Shown here: positions 5,376 through 13,157 of the stretch, piece after piece
Layout: every line of letters begins with the position of its first letter
Position numbering within the stretch: position 1 is the first letter of the stretch
Origin: DATJLQ01 sp035509415
GTDB lineage: Bacteria > Pseudomonadota > Alphaproteobacteria > JACZXZ01
Assembly (NCBI GenBank): GCA_035509415.1
Contig: DATJLQ010000065.1
Location: forward strand, 1-13,157
Reading direction: 5' to 3'
DNA: 13,157 bases
Position numbers and translations under genes: made by a program
The notes under the pieces: model-generated
Seen by the model: the letters and a program-made list of their open reading frames with translations, nothing else
What the model was told of the DNA's origin: nothing
The model's database searches: none

Positions 5376-6142
5376 CCCTTGTTCCGCAGATAGACCAGCC
5401 ACAGGCCCCAAAGCGTGAGCGTCGGGTCGACCGCCTCGATCGCCGGGATCGAGCCCTCGAACAAGGGGGCGAGGCCGCCGGTCGCGATCACACCCATGGG
5501 GCTTCCCCATTCCGCGCGGATGCGCCCGACCAGCCCCTCGACCAAGCCGACATAGCCCCAGAAGACGCCCGACTGCATGGCCGGGATCGTGCCCTTGCCG
5601 ATCACCTGCCGGGGCCGCTCGATATGGATGCTCGGCAGCTTCGCCGCCGCCATGTGGAGGGCGCGGAGCGAGAGGTTGATCCCGGGCGCGATCACGCCGC
5701 CGCAGTAATTGCCGTCGCGATCCACCACGTCGAAGGTGGTCGCGGTGCCGAAATCGACCACGATGAGCGGCTTCTTGTAGCGCTCATGGGCCGCGACGGT
5801 GTTGATGAGCCGGTCGGCCCCCACCTCGTCGGGCCGGTCGACGAGCGCCTTGCAGCCGAGCTCGACGCCGGGTGCCCCCACCATGATGGGCGTGCTCCGG
5901 TAATAAAGCGTGCACAGCCGCGCGAGGTTGAAATCCGCCTCCGGCACCACGCTCGCGACGATGGTCGCGTCGATGTCCGCGCGCGCGAGGCCCGCGTGCG
6001 ACATCAGATGGTCGAGCCACACCACGTACTCGTCGGCGGTGCGCTCCGCTTCCGTGACCGCGCGCCACACGCCGCGCATCTCGGCCGCCTGCCAGACCGA
6101 GAAGACGGTGTTGGTGTTGTTGCAGTTGATCGCGAGCAGCAT
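5372..6142 (-). CDS. coaX: Type III pantothenate kinase
   Basis: Phosphorylates pantothenate in the first step of coenzyme A synthesis. The 256 residues have the ASKHA fold pattern of the CoaX family: phosphate-1 region near residues 6-12, ERTADEYVVW (33-42), GADR with the key Asp at 110, VVDFGTATTFDVV with Asp 130, GGVIAPGINLS at 148-158 and ATGGLAPL near the end. The first phosphate motif reads AINCNNTNT where most members have AIDxGNTNT, so Asp6 and Gly8 are both Asn here. The rest of the active site is intact and the gene is not otherwise degraded. The ATG at 6142 has a GAGGG ribosome site eight bases upstream and lies 29 bases after birA. The stop overlaps the rnj start by 4 bases. Confidence 0.93.
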   Translation of the reverse strand: MLLAINCNNTNTVFSVWQAAEMRGVWRAVTEAERTADEYVVWLDHLMSHAGLARADIDATIVASVVPEADFNLARLCTLYYRSTPIMVGAPGVELGCKALVDRPDEVGADRLINTVAAHERYKKPLIVVDFGTATTFDVVDRDGNYCGGVIAPGINLSLRALHMAAAKLPSIHIERPRQVIGKGTIPAMQSGVFWGYVGLVEGLVGRIRAEWGSPMGVIATGGLAPLFEGSIPAIEAVDPTLTLWGLWLVYLRNKG

Positions 6143-6171
6143 GCCGATCCCTCGGGGATGGTGCGCGGGTG

Positions 6172-6936
6172 TCAGGCGGGCCTGGGGGGCGCCAGTACGT
6201 CCGCCGCGGCGACGCGCCGCGTCTCGCCCCCCGGCAGCTCCAGCAACAAGGCCCCGTCCCGGTCCAGATCGCGGAAGATACCCTCGATCGGGGCCGCGTC
6301 AATGCGCACCTGGATGCGCTCGCCGAGGCGCCAGGCGCGGTCGAGCCAGGCGCGCCGCACCGGGCCGAAGCCTTCCTCGGCCCAACGCGCGGCCCAGCGG
6401 TCGAAGGCGCTGCAGAAGCCCGTGAGCACGACCTCGACCTGGATCGGCTCGCGGCTCGCGGCGTAGAGGCTGGTGGCGGGGAATTCGGTGCCCTCGGGCG
6501 CGTGCTCGACATTGACGCCGAGCCCGAGGACGAGCCAATCGACCCGCTCCGCGCGCGCGGCGGAGGTCTCGACCAGGATGCCGCCGGCCTTCTTGCCGTC
6601 GACCAGGATGTCGTTGGGCCATTTGAGGCGGATCGAGGTCGCGGGCGGCAGCAGCGCCTCGAGCGCGTCGCCCGCCGCGACCGCGGCGACTTGGCCCAAC
6701 TGGCTCGCGGCCGCCGCCGGACATTCGGGGCGCAACAGGAGCGAAAGGTAGAGATTCCCGCGCGGCGAAATCCAGCTGCGCCCGCGCCGTCCCTTCCCCG
6801 CCGTCTGCTCGCGCGCCCAGACGAGGGTTCCCTCCGCCGCCCCCTCGGCCGCGCGCCGCTTCGCCTCCTCGTTCGTGCTGCCGAGGCGCTCGAACGCGAT
6901 CAGCTCGTAGCCGGGTGCCAGGTGCCGGCCGGTCAT
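6172..6936 (-). CDS. birA: Biotin--[acetyl-CoA-carboxylase] ligase, monofunctional
   Basis: Activates biotin as biotinyl-5'-AMP and attaches it to carboxylase carrier domains. The 254-residue protein carries the adenylate loop GKGRRGRSW (47-55), KWPNDI (105-110), KKAGGILVE with the conserved Lys at 116, and LGLGVNVEH (137-145), then a small C-terminal SH3-like domain. It lacks the N-terminal DNA-binding domain of E. coli BirA (321 residues), so it should be an enzyme only and not a repressor. The ATG at 6936 overlaps the nuoN stop by 4 bases (ATGA), which fixes the start; a longer frame to 7347 runs through nuoN in another frame and is not credible. Location next to nuoN is a common alphaproteobacterial arrangement. 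Confidence 0.94.
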   Translation of the reverse strand: MTGRHLAPGYELIAFERLGSTNEEAKRRAAEGAAEGTLVWAREQTAGKGRRGRSWISPRGNLYLSLLLRPECPAAAASQLGQVAAVAAGDALEALLPPATSIRLKWPNDILVDGKKAGGILVETSAARAERVDWLVLGLGVNVEHAPEGTEFPATSLYAASREPIQVEVVLTGFCSAFDRWAARWAEEGFGPVRRAWLDRAWRLGERIQVRIDAAPIEGIFRDLDRDGALLLELPGGETRRVAAADVLAPPRPA

Positions 6937-8378
6937 CCCGGGAAGAGTGCCGCCGCCGCGACCTTGGCGCTCGCCAAAAGCGGCGCCGGATAGACGAAGA
7001 ACAGGAGCGTGAACAGGCTCGTGAGCGCAAGCACGGTCGAAAGCGAGGCCGGAACCGGCTGCTCGAAGCGCGCGACCGGCTCGTCGAAATACATGATCTT
7101 GACGATGCGCACGTAGTAATAGGCGCCCACGACGCTGGTGAGCACGCCGACCACGGCAAGCGTGTAGAGGTGCGCCTCGATCGCGGCGAGGAACACGTAG
7201 AGCTTGCCGAAGAAGCCCGCGAGCGGCGGAATGCCCGCGAGCGAGAACATGAAGATCGCAAGCGCGGCCGCGAGCAGCGGCTGGGTGCGGCTCAGGCCCG
7301 CGAGATCGTCGATGTTCTCGACGTAGCGGCCCTTCTCGCGCATGCACAGGATGCAGGCGAACGCCCCCACCACCATGGCGAGGTAGATCGCCATGTAGAT
7401 CATGACGCCACGCACGCCCACCTCGGTGCCGGCCGCGAGGCCGACGAGCGCATAGCCCACGTTCGCGATCGAGCTATAGGCCATGAGGCGCTTTATGTTG
7501 CGCTGGTTGATCGCGGCGTAGCCGCCGAGCGCCATCGACGCGATCGAGATGAACACCACGATCTGCTGCCACTGCGCGAGCAGCGGACCGAAGGGCTCGA
7601 TGAGGACGCGCACGAACAGCGCCATGGCCGCGATCTTGGGGGCGGCGGCGAAGAAGGCCGTCACGGGCGTGGGCGCTCCCTCGTAGACGTCGGGCGTCCA
7701 CATGTGAAACGGCACCGCCGCGACCTTGAAGGCGAGCGCTGCCGAGACGAACACGATGCCGACCACGATGCCGATCTCGGGCGAGCCGTGGGCGAAGAGC
7801 GGCGCCAGGTTCCCGAAGCGCGTCGTGCCGGCGAAGCCGTAGACGAGGGACGCGCCGTAGAGATAAAGGCCCGAGCTCAGGGCGCCGAGCACGAAATACT
7901 TCAACCCCGCCTCGGTCGAGCGCAGCGAATCGCGCTGGAACGCCGCCACCACGTAAAGCGCCAGGCTCTGGAGCTCGAGCCCGACATAGAGCGAAATCAG
8001 ATCGTTCGCCGACACCATCATCAACATGCCGAGGGTCGCGAACACGAACAGCACCGGATATTCGAAGCGCGCCATCTTCTCGTTGGCGTTGTAGCCGAGC
8101 GAGAGGATCACCGCGAGCGCCGAGCCCGCGAGGATGAGGAGCTTCATGAACGCGCCGAACCGGTCGGCGATGAAGAGCTGGGCGAAGGCGGCGGTGGGGT
8201 GCGCCGGCGCCGTCTCGACCACGAGGAACCCGGCGACGACGAACGACGCGACCGCGAGCCACGAGACGAGCCGCGAGGCGCGGTCGCCCGCGAACACGCC
8301 GAGCATGAGAAGCGCCATGCCGACGAGGGCGAGCCAAAGCTCCGGCAGCGCGAGATCGAGATGGGCGATGTTGTCCAA
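6933..8378 (-). CDS. nuoN: NADH-quinone oxidoreductase subunit N
   Basis: Antiporter-like proton-pumping subunit of the membrane arm of complex I. The 481-residue, multi-membrane-segment protein shows the subunit N patterns: the conserved Glu at 135 in SLYVGLELQSLALY, Lys 160 in AGLKYFVLGALSSGLYLYG, and VPFHMWTPDVYEGAPTPVTAFFAAAPK with the pump-type Lys. The start codon is TTG at 8378, giving MDNIAHLDLALPELWLAL, which matches the family N-terminus. A GGAG ribosome site sits seven bases before it, and it begins 18 bases after the nuoM stop. The next ATG would remove about 20 conserved residues. Its stop overlaps the birA start. It is the last nuo gene of the operon. Confidence 0.96.
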   Translation of the reverse strand: MDNIAHLDLALPELWLALVGMALLMLGVFAGDRASRLVSWLAVASFVVAGFLVVETAPAHPTAAFAQLFIADRFGAFMKLLILAGSALAVILSLGYNANEKMARFEYPVLFVFATLGMLMMVSANDLISLYVGLELQSLALYVVAAFQRDSLRSTEAGLKYFVLGALSSGLYLYGASLVYGFAGTTRFGNLAPLFAHGSPEIGIVVGIVFVSAALAFKVAAVPFHMWTPDVYEGAPTPVTAFFAAAPKIAAMALFVRVLIEPFGPLLAQWQQIVVFISIASMALGGYAAINQRNIKRLMAYSSIANVGYALVGLAAGTEVGVRGVMIYMAIYLAMVVGAFACILCMREKGRYVENIDDLAGLSRTQPLLAAALAIFMFSLAGIPPLAGFFGKLYVFLAAIEAHLYTLAVVGVLTSVVGAYYYVRIVKIMYFDEPVARFEQPVPASLSTVLALTSLFTLLFFVYPAPLLASAKVAAAALFPG

Positions 8379-8396
8379 GGCTGCGCTCCGTCCGGG

Positions 8397-9929
8397 CTAG
8401 CGTATCAGCGAGGCGAGGATCGTGTGGTTCGCGCCCGCGCCCGCCGACGCGATCCCGGCCTGGTACTGGCCGATCACGTGGGCGATCGAGGCGTGCATCG
8501 GGTCGAGGAACGAGTTCGGATAGATGCCCATCCACATCACGACGATCGCGAGCGGCGCGAATACCGCCATCTCGCGCGGGCTGAGATCGAGGATCGCCAT
8601 GAGCTCGGCCTTGGTGAGCTGGCCGAAAATGACGCGTCGGTAGAGCCAGAGCATGTAGGCCGCCCCCAGGATCATGCCGGTCGAGCCCAAGGCCGCGACC
8701 CAGGTATTGACCTTGAACACGCCGAGGAGGCTCAGGAACTCGCCCACGAATCCGCTGGTGCCCGGGAGCCCGACCGAGGCGAGCATGAACAGCATGAAGG
8801 CCATGGCGTAGAGCGGCATGCGGTGCACGAGCCCGCCATAGGTCGCGATCAGCCGGCTGTGCATGCGGTCATAGACCACGCCCACGCAAAGGAAGAGCGC
8901 CGCCGAGACCACGCCGTGGCTCAGCATCTGCACCATCGCGCCTTCCATCGACTGGGGCGTGAGCGCGAAAATGCCCATGGTGACGATGCCCATGTGCGCG
9001 ACCGAGGAATAGGCGATGAGTTTCTTCATGTCCTCCTGGGCGAGCGCCACGAGCGAAGTGTAGATCACGGCCACCACGCTCAACGTGAACACCAGCGGCG
9101 CGAAATAGAGCGACGCCTCGGGCATCATCGGCACCGAGAACCGGAGGAATCCGTAGCCGCCCATCTTCAGGAGCACGCCCGCGAGAATGACCGAGCCCGC
9201 GGTCGGCGCCTCGACGTGGGCGTCGGGAAGCCAGGTGTGCACCGGCCACATCGGCACCTTGACCGCGAAGGACGCGAAGAAGGCGAGCCAGAGCCAGAGC
9301 TGCATGCTGCGCGGGAAGTGCGTGCCGAGCGCCACCACGATGTCGGTCGTGCCGGTCTGGAAATAGATCGCGAGGATCGCGAGCAGCATCAGGACCGAGC
9401 CCAGGAGCGTGTAGAGGAAGAACTTGAACGCGGCGTAGACCCGGCGCGGCCCGCCCCAGACGCCGATGATGAGGAACATCGGGATCAGGACGCCCTCGAA
9501 GAACATGTAGAACACGACGAAGTCGAGCGCGCAGAACATGCCCACCATGAGCGTCTCGAGCACGAGGAACGCGATCATGTATTCCTTGACGCGCACCTTG
9601 ATCGCGTCCCAGGCCGAAAGCACGCAGACCGGCGTCAGGAGCGTCGAGAGCAGCACGAAGAAGAGCGAGATGCCGTCGATCCCCATGTGGTAGCCGATCT
9701 TGAAGCTCGGGATCCATTCCGCCTTCTCGACGAACTGGAACGACGCGCTGGCCGGATCGAAGCCGGCCCACAGCAGGAGCGAGAGCAGGAAGGTGAGCAG
9801 CGACGTCCACAGCGCGAGCCAACGCGCGTTGCGCGCGACCGCCTCGGGCTCGCCCCGGATGAAGAGGATCAACACCGCCCCGAGCGTGGGGAGGAAGGTG
9901 ACCGCGGACAGGATCGGGAAATGGCCCAT
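8397..9929 (-). CDS. nuoM: NADH-quinone oxidoreductase subunit M
   Basis: Antiporter-like proton-pumping subunit of complex I. The 510 residues contain the subunit M hallmarks: GYHMGIDGISLFFVLLSTLL (79-98), the essential Glu at 145 in YMFFEGVLIPMFLIIGVWG, Lys 224 in FAVKVPMWPVHTWLPDAHVEAP, and Lys 255 in GVLLKMGGYGFLRF. Length matches E. coli NuoM (509). The ATG at 9929 starts 4 bases after the nuoL TAG, whose surrounding TAGGA also serves as ribosome site. No break or odd insertion is visible. Confidence 0.97.
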   Translation of the reverse strand: MGHFPILSAVTFLPTLGAVLILFIRGEPEAVARNARWLALWTSLLTFLLSLLLWAGFDPASASFQFVEKAEWIPSFKIGYHMGIDGISLFFVLLSTLLTPVCVLSAWDAIKVRVKEYMIAFLVLETLMVGMFCALDFVVFYMFFEGVLIPMFLIIGVWGGPRRVYAAFKFFLYTLLGSVLMLLAILAIYFQTGTTDIVVALGTHFPRSMQLWLWLAFFASFAVKVPMWPVHTWLPDAHVEAPTAGSVILAGVLLKMGGYGFLRFSVPMMPEASLYFAPLVFTLSVVAVIYTSLVALAQEDMKKLIAYSSVAHMGIVTMGIFALTPQSMEGAMVQMLSHGVVSAALFLCVGVVYDRMHSRLIATYGGLVHRMPLYAMAFMLFMLASVGLPGTSGFVGEFLSLLGVFKVNTWVAALGSTGMILGAAYMLWLYRRVIFGQLTKAELMAILDLSPREMAVFAPLAIVVMWMGIYPNSFLDPMHASIAHVIGQYQAGIASAGAGANHTILASLIR

Positions 9930-9933
9930 GGTC

Positions 9934-11886
9934 CTACCCGTGCAACATGAAGAACATGTACCAGCTCACCATCAGCACCACGCCGATCAGCATCGCGAAG
10001 GCGTAGTGGTAGAGGTAGCCGCTTTGGAGGCGTGCGGCGCGGCGCGCGATCAGGATCGTGGCCGCGGCGAAGCCGTCGGGGCCGAGCCCGTCGATCAGGG
10101 CGCCGTCGCCGCCCTTCCAGAGGATGCGGCCCAGGAGCTTGATCGGGCGCACGAAGATCGCGTCGTAGAGCTCGTCGAAATAGCACTTGTTGAACGAGAG
10201 CAGGTAGAGCGGCCGGACCGCGCGCGCGAACGCGTCGGCGATGCCGGGGCGCGCGACGTAGAAGTACCAGGCGAGTGCGATGCCTCCGAGGCCGAGCACC
10301 GAGGGCAGGAGCTTCACCCATTCGGGCGCCGCCTCGCCGTTCGCGAGCGCCATGTGCCCGTGCAGCACGAAGATCGCGTCGCGCCAGAAGGCGCCGCGGC
10401 CGTCGCCCACCAGCATGGGATCGAAGATCCAGCCCGCGAAGATGGCCCCCGCCGCGAGCACGTAAAGCGGCCAGATCATGATGCGCGGCGATTCGTGCAC
10501 GTGCTCCTGCACGTGATGGTCGGCGCGGCTTTCGCCGTGGAAGGTCATGAACAGAAGGCGCCAGGAATAGAACGCGGTCATGAAGGCGGCGGCGACGCCG
10601 AGGATGAAGGCGTACTCGCCGACGCCGCTATGGGCACCCCAGGCGGAGGCGATGATCGCGTCCTTCGAGAAATAGCCCGCGAACGGCGGAATGCCGGCGA
10701 GGGCCAACGAGCCGATCCACATGAGCGCGTAGGTCACCGGAATCTTGCGCCACAAGCCGCCCATCTTGCGCATGTCCTGCTCGCCCGACATGGCGTGGAT
10801 CACCGAGCCCGAGCCGAGGAACAGGAGGGCCTTGAAGAAGGCGTGGGTCATGAGGTGGAACATCGCCGCCTGGTAGGCCGAGACGCCGGCGGCGAAGAAC
10901 ATGTAGCCGAGCTGGCTGCAGGTCGAATAGGCGATGACGCGCTTGATGTCGAACTGGGTCAATCCCACGAACGCCGCGAAGAAGCAGGTCGTGGCGCCCA
11001 CGATGGTGACGAGCCCGAGCGCCCAGGGCGCGTGCTCGAACATGGGCGAGAGGCGGCACACCATGAACACGCCCGCGGTCACCATGGTCGCGGCGTGGAT
11101 CAGCGCCGAGACCGGCGTCGGGCCCTCCATCGCGTCCGGGAGCCAGGTGTGGAGGCCGATCTGGGCCGACTTCCCCATGGCGCCGATGAAGAGCAGCACG
11201 CACAGGATTTCGAGCGCGGGGAACGGATGGCCGAGGAACACGAGGAGCATGTGCTCCTTCCCCGAAACCGCGCCGAAAATGGCGTCGAGATTGACCGTGT
11301 CGAACAGGAGGTAGGTGCCGAAAATGCCGAGCGCGAAGCCGAAATCGCCCACCCGGTTGACCAGGAACGCCTTGATCGCGGCGGCGTTGGCCGAGGGCCG
11401 GTCGTACCAGAAGCCGATGAGGAGATAGGAGCACAGCCCCACCCCCTCCCAGCCGAAATACATCTGCACCAGGTTCGACGCCGTCACCAGCATCAGCATG
11501 GCGAAGCTGAACAGGCTCAGATAGGCGAAGAAGCGCGGATTGCCCGGATCGCCGTGCATGTAGCCGATCGAGTACCAATGGACGACGCACGAGACGACCG
11601 TGACCACGAGCACCATCAGGGCGGAGAGCGTGTCGAACTTGAGCGCCCAGGAAAATTCGAGACTGCCCGAGCTCATCCAGCGCAGCACCTGGATGGTCTG
11701 GATCTGCCCGTCGAGTGCCGTCTGCCAGAATACGTAGATGCCGCACAGGGCCGCGATCAGCATGAGGCCGCAGGTGATCATTTGCGCCGCGCGGTCGCGC
11801 GTCTCGTGGTCGGGCAGCAAGGGCACGAACAGGCCGGCAACGATCGCGCCGATGAGCGGGAGGAAGATGGCGGCAAGATAAATCAC
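9934..11886 (-). CDS. nuoL: NADH-quinone oxidoreductase subunit L
   Basis: Distal proton-pumping subunit of complex I, with the long lateral helix that runs along the membrane arm. The 650 residues include Glu 147 in QMYFGWEGVGLCSYLLIGFW, Asp 183 in NRVGDFGFALG, Lys 239 in GAMGKSAQIGLHTWLPDAMEGPTPVSALIHAATMV, and a C-terminal part ending in a hydrophobic helix (YAFAMLIGVVLMVSWYMFFML). It is a little longer than E. coli NuoL (613), as is usual in Alphaproteobacteria. The start is a GTG at 11886 giving MIYLAAIFLPLIGA, the family start. Its ribosome site AGGGG overlaps the nuoK stop codon TAG at 11897-11895, so translation is probably coupled. Confidence 0.97.
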   Translation of the reverse strand: MIYLAAIFLPLIGAIVAGLFVPLLPDHETRDRAAQMITCGLMLIAALCGIYVFWQTALDGQIQTIQVLRWMSSGSLEFSWALKFDTLSALMVLVVTVVSCVVHWYSIGYMHGDPGNPRFFAYLSLFSFAMLMLVTASNLVQMYFGWEGVGLCSYLLIGFWYDRPSANAAAIKAFLVNRVGDFGFALGIFGTYLLFDTVNLDAIFGAVSGKEHMLLVFLGHPFPALEILCVLLFIGAMGKSAQIGLHTWLPDAMEGPTPVSALIHAATMVTAGVFMVCRLSPMFEHAPWALGLVTIVGATTCFFAAFVGLTQFDIKRVIAYSTCSQLGYMFFAAGVSAYQAAMFHLMTHAFFKALLFLGSGSVIHAMSGEQDMRKMGGLWRKIPVTYALMWIGSLALAGIPPFAGYFSKDAIIASAWGAHSGVGEYAFILGVAAAFMTAFYSWRLLFMTFHGESRADHHVQEHVHESPRIMIWPLYVLAAGAIFAGWIFDPMLVGDGRGAFWRDAIFVLHGHMALANGEAAPEWVKLLPSVLGLGGIALAWYFYVARPGIADAFARAVRPLYLLSFNKCYFDELYDAIFVRPIKLLGRILWKGGDGALIDGLGPDGFAAATILIARRAARLQSGYLYHYAFAMLIGVVLMVSWYMFFMLHG

Positions 11887-11894
11887 GGAATCCC

Positions 11895-12203
11895 CTACCC
11901 CTTCATCACGTTGATGTCCTCGACCGCGATCGAGCCGCGGTTGCGGAAATAGATCACCAGGATCGCGAGCCCGATCGCGGCCTCCGCCGCCGCGACCGCG
12001 AGCACGAAGAGCGCGAACACCTGCCCCACGAGATCGCCCAGATGGGTCGAGAACGCGACCAGGTTGATGTTCACTGCGAGCAGCATGAGCTCGATCGACA
12101 TCAGGATGACGATCACGTTCTTGCGGTTCAGGAAGATGCCGAAAATCCCGAGCGTGAACAGAATCGCGGCGACCGTGAGGTAATGGCCGAGGCCGATGGT
12201 CAT
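11895..12203 (-). CDS. nuoK: NADH-quinone oxidoreductase subunit K
   Basis: Small three-helix membrane subunit of complex I that lies between the quinone site and the pumping subunits. The 102 residues match the family length. The two membrane-buried glutamates of the proton path are present at 38 (LMSIELMLLAVNINLV) and 74 (VAAAEAAIGLAILV). The ATG at 12203, MTIGLGHYLT, overlaps the nuoJ stop by 4 bases (ATGA), which sets the start. A longer frame upstream lies inside nuoJ and has no homology. Confidence 0.97.
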   Translation of the reverse strand: MTIGLGHYLTVAAILFTLGIFGIFLNRKNVIVILMSIELMLLAVNINLVAFSTHLGDLVGQVFALFVLAVAAAEAAIGLAILVIYFRNRGSIAVEDINVMKG

Positions 12204-12820
12204 GGGCTTGCCCCGCTGCCGCTCGGAACTTTGCGGATCTCGATCGCGCGCTTGGGATCGCGCGCGAGCTGGGCCGCGATGCGTTGGCGCCTGACGCCCT
12301 CGCGGCTCCGGTGCGTGAGCACGATGGCGCCGATCATGGCGACGAGCAGAATCATGCCCGCCGCCTGGAACAGGTAGACGTACTTGGTATAGAGCACGAG
12401 GCCGAGGGCGGCGGTGTTCTGCACCTGGGCGAAGGGGAGGATCGGGTCGGTCGCCGTGTGCGCGGCCGCGGGCGCGAGCACCCACGACCCCACGATCAGC
12501 ACCAGCTCGACGAACAGGATGATGCCGACCAGCGCCCCCACCGGCAGGTATTTGACGAAGCCCTGGCGCAGCTCGACGAAATCGATGTCGAGCATCATGA
12601 CGACGAACAGGAACAGGACCGCGACCGCCCCCACATAGACCACGACCAGGATCATGGCGAGGAACTCGGCGCCCATGAGCACGAACAGGCCGGCGCCGTT
12701 GAAGAAGGCGAGGATGAGGTAGAGCACCGAGTGCACGGGATTGCGCGACGCGATCACCATCACGCCCGCGGCGACGGCGATGCCGGCGAAGAGATAGAAG
12801 GCGAGCGTCTCGATGATCAT
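12200..12820 (-). CDS. nuoJ: NADH-quinone oxidoreductase subunit J
   Basis: Membrane subunit of complex I containing the helix with the pi-bulge that links the quinone chamber to the proton path. The 206 residues have five membrane segments and the conserved block RNPVHSVLYLILAFFNGAGLFVLMGAEFLAMILVVVYVGAVAVLFLFVVMMLD. The C-terminal tail after about residue 168 is basic and cytoplasmic. The ATG at 12820 starts 13 bases after the nuoI stop, with a GGGGA ribosome site. It overlaps nuoK by 4 bases. Confidence 0.97.
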   Translation of the reverse strand: MIIETLAFYLFAGIAVAAGVMVIASRNPVHSVLYLILAFFNGAGLFVLMGAEFLAMILVVVYVGAVAVLFLFVVMMLDIDFVELRQGFVKYLPVGALVGIILFVELVLIVGSWVLAPAAAHTATDPILPFAQVQNTAALGLVLYTKYVYLFQAAGMILLVAMIGAIVLTHRSREGVRRQRIAAQLARDPKRAIEIRKVPSGSGASP

Positions 12821-12833
12821 CGCCGGTCCCCGC

Positions 12834-13157
12834 TCACCGGTACGGCGCGTCGGCAGCGAGATTGGCGGCGATTTCCATCTCCCAGCGGTCGCCGTTCGCG
12901 AGCAACTTGTCCTTGTCGTAGAACAGCTCCTCGCGCGTTTCGGTCGCGAACTCGAAATTGGGCCCCTCGACGATGGCGTCGACCGGACACGCCTCCTGGC
13001 AGAAGCCGCAATAGATGCACTTGGTCATGTCGATGTCGTAGCGCGTGGTGCGCCGGCTGCCGTCGGCGCGCGGCTCGGCCTCGATGGTGATGGCGAGTGC
13101 GGGGCAGATCGCCTCGCACAGCTTGCACGCGATGCAGCGCTCCTCCCCGCTCGGATA
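12834..13157 (-). CDS. nuoI: NADH-quinone oxidoreductase subunit I (5' part cut off by the window edge)
   Basis: Peripheral-arm subunit of complex I holding two [4Fe-4S] clusters that pass electrons to the last cluster before quinone. The visible 107 residues start in YPSGEERCIACKLCEAICP and contain a second motif, CIYCGFCQEACPVDAI. These are the two CxxCxxCxxxCP sites of the family. The ending FYDKDKLLANGDRW is typical of subunit I. About 55 N-terminal residues lie beyond the right edge. The frame is open to base 13157, and an internal ATG at 13028 is not the start because it would remove the first cluster motif. Confidence 0.96.
   Translation of the reverse strand, partial: YPSGEERCIACKLCEAICPALAITIEAEPRADGSRRTTRYDIDMTKCIYCGFCQEACPVDAIVEGPNFEFATETREELFYDKDKLLANGDRWEMEIAANLAADAPYR

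Noticed and set aside
3723..5393. A plus-strand open frame of 556 codons opposite RNase J
   Set aside because: Mirror frame of rnj, which has complete catalytic motifs; no start signal or family match for the mirror.
6915..9950. A plus-strand open frame of about 1,000 codons opposite nuoM, nuoN and the birA start, rich in Arg, His, Glu and Asp
   Set aside because: It lies exactly opposite well-conserved nuo genes. Its composition is what the complement of GC-rich membrane-protein codons gives, and it has no recognisable domain.
9700..11952. A plus-strand open frame of 750 codons opposite nuoL and the 5' part of nuoM
   Set aside because: Antisense shadow of the real genes, with the same highly charged low-information composition.

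Overview
The window looks like core chromosome of a GC-rich alphaproteobacterium. Every protein-coding gene I can support lies on the minus strand, so the operon reads from the right edge to the left. The evidence for the group is the gene order nuoI-J-K-L-M-N, birA, coaX, ribonuclease J, methylmalonyl-CoA epimerase, DUF1467, then lolC/E and lolD, together with a protein set (RNase J plus DUF1467 plus type III pantothenate kinase) typical of Alphaproteobacteria. I cannot fix the order or genus from sequence alone.

Right to left: positions 13157-6933 hold the distal half of the complex I operon: nuoI (5' end cut by the window edge), nuoJ, nuoK, nuoL, nuoM and nuoN. Genes are packed with 4-base stop/start overlaps or gaps of less than 20 bases. 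A monofunctional biotin protein ligase (birA) overlaps the end of nuoN by 4 bases. A type III pantothenate kinase (coaX) and ribonuclease J (rnj) follow, also joined by a 4-base overlap. Next comes a 204-base gap holding a composite palindromic repeat (3539-3676), then methylmalonyl-CoA epimerase, a DUF1467 membrane protein and a DNA-3-methyladenine glycosylase I (tag) spaced 1 and 7 bases apart.

Positions 1622-2307 are a gene-free stretch that looks different from the rest: it is richer in A and T and carries an 8-copy 14-bp tandem repeat, a 16-bp perfect palindrome, an 11-bp doublet, DnaA-box-like and CtrA-box-like words, and a strong plus-strand intrinsic terminator with no plus-strand gene in front of it. 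After it come the lipoprotein-release permease (lolC/E type) and its ATPase lolD, overlapping by 8 bases; lolD runs off the left edge.

Functionally the window joins respiration (proton-pumping membrane arm of complex I), cofactor supply (biotin attachment, CoA synthesis), propionyl-CoA handling, RNA turnover, alkylation repair and outer-membrane lipoprotein export. It looks mostly like ordinary housekeeping. The points worth a second look are the intergenic region at 1622-2307, including a possible attenuator-like plus-strand RNA, the composite repeat at 3539-3676, the altered first phosphate motif of CoaX, and tag standing where I would expect proS.
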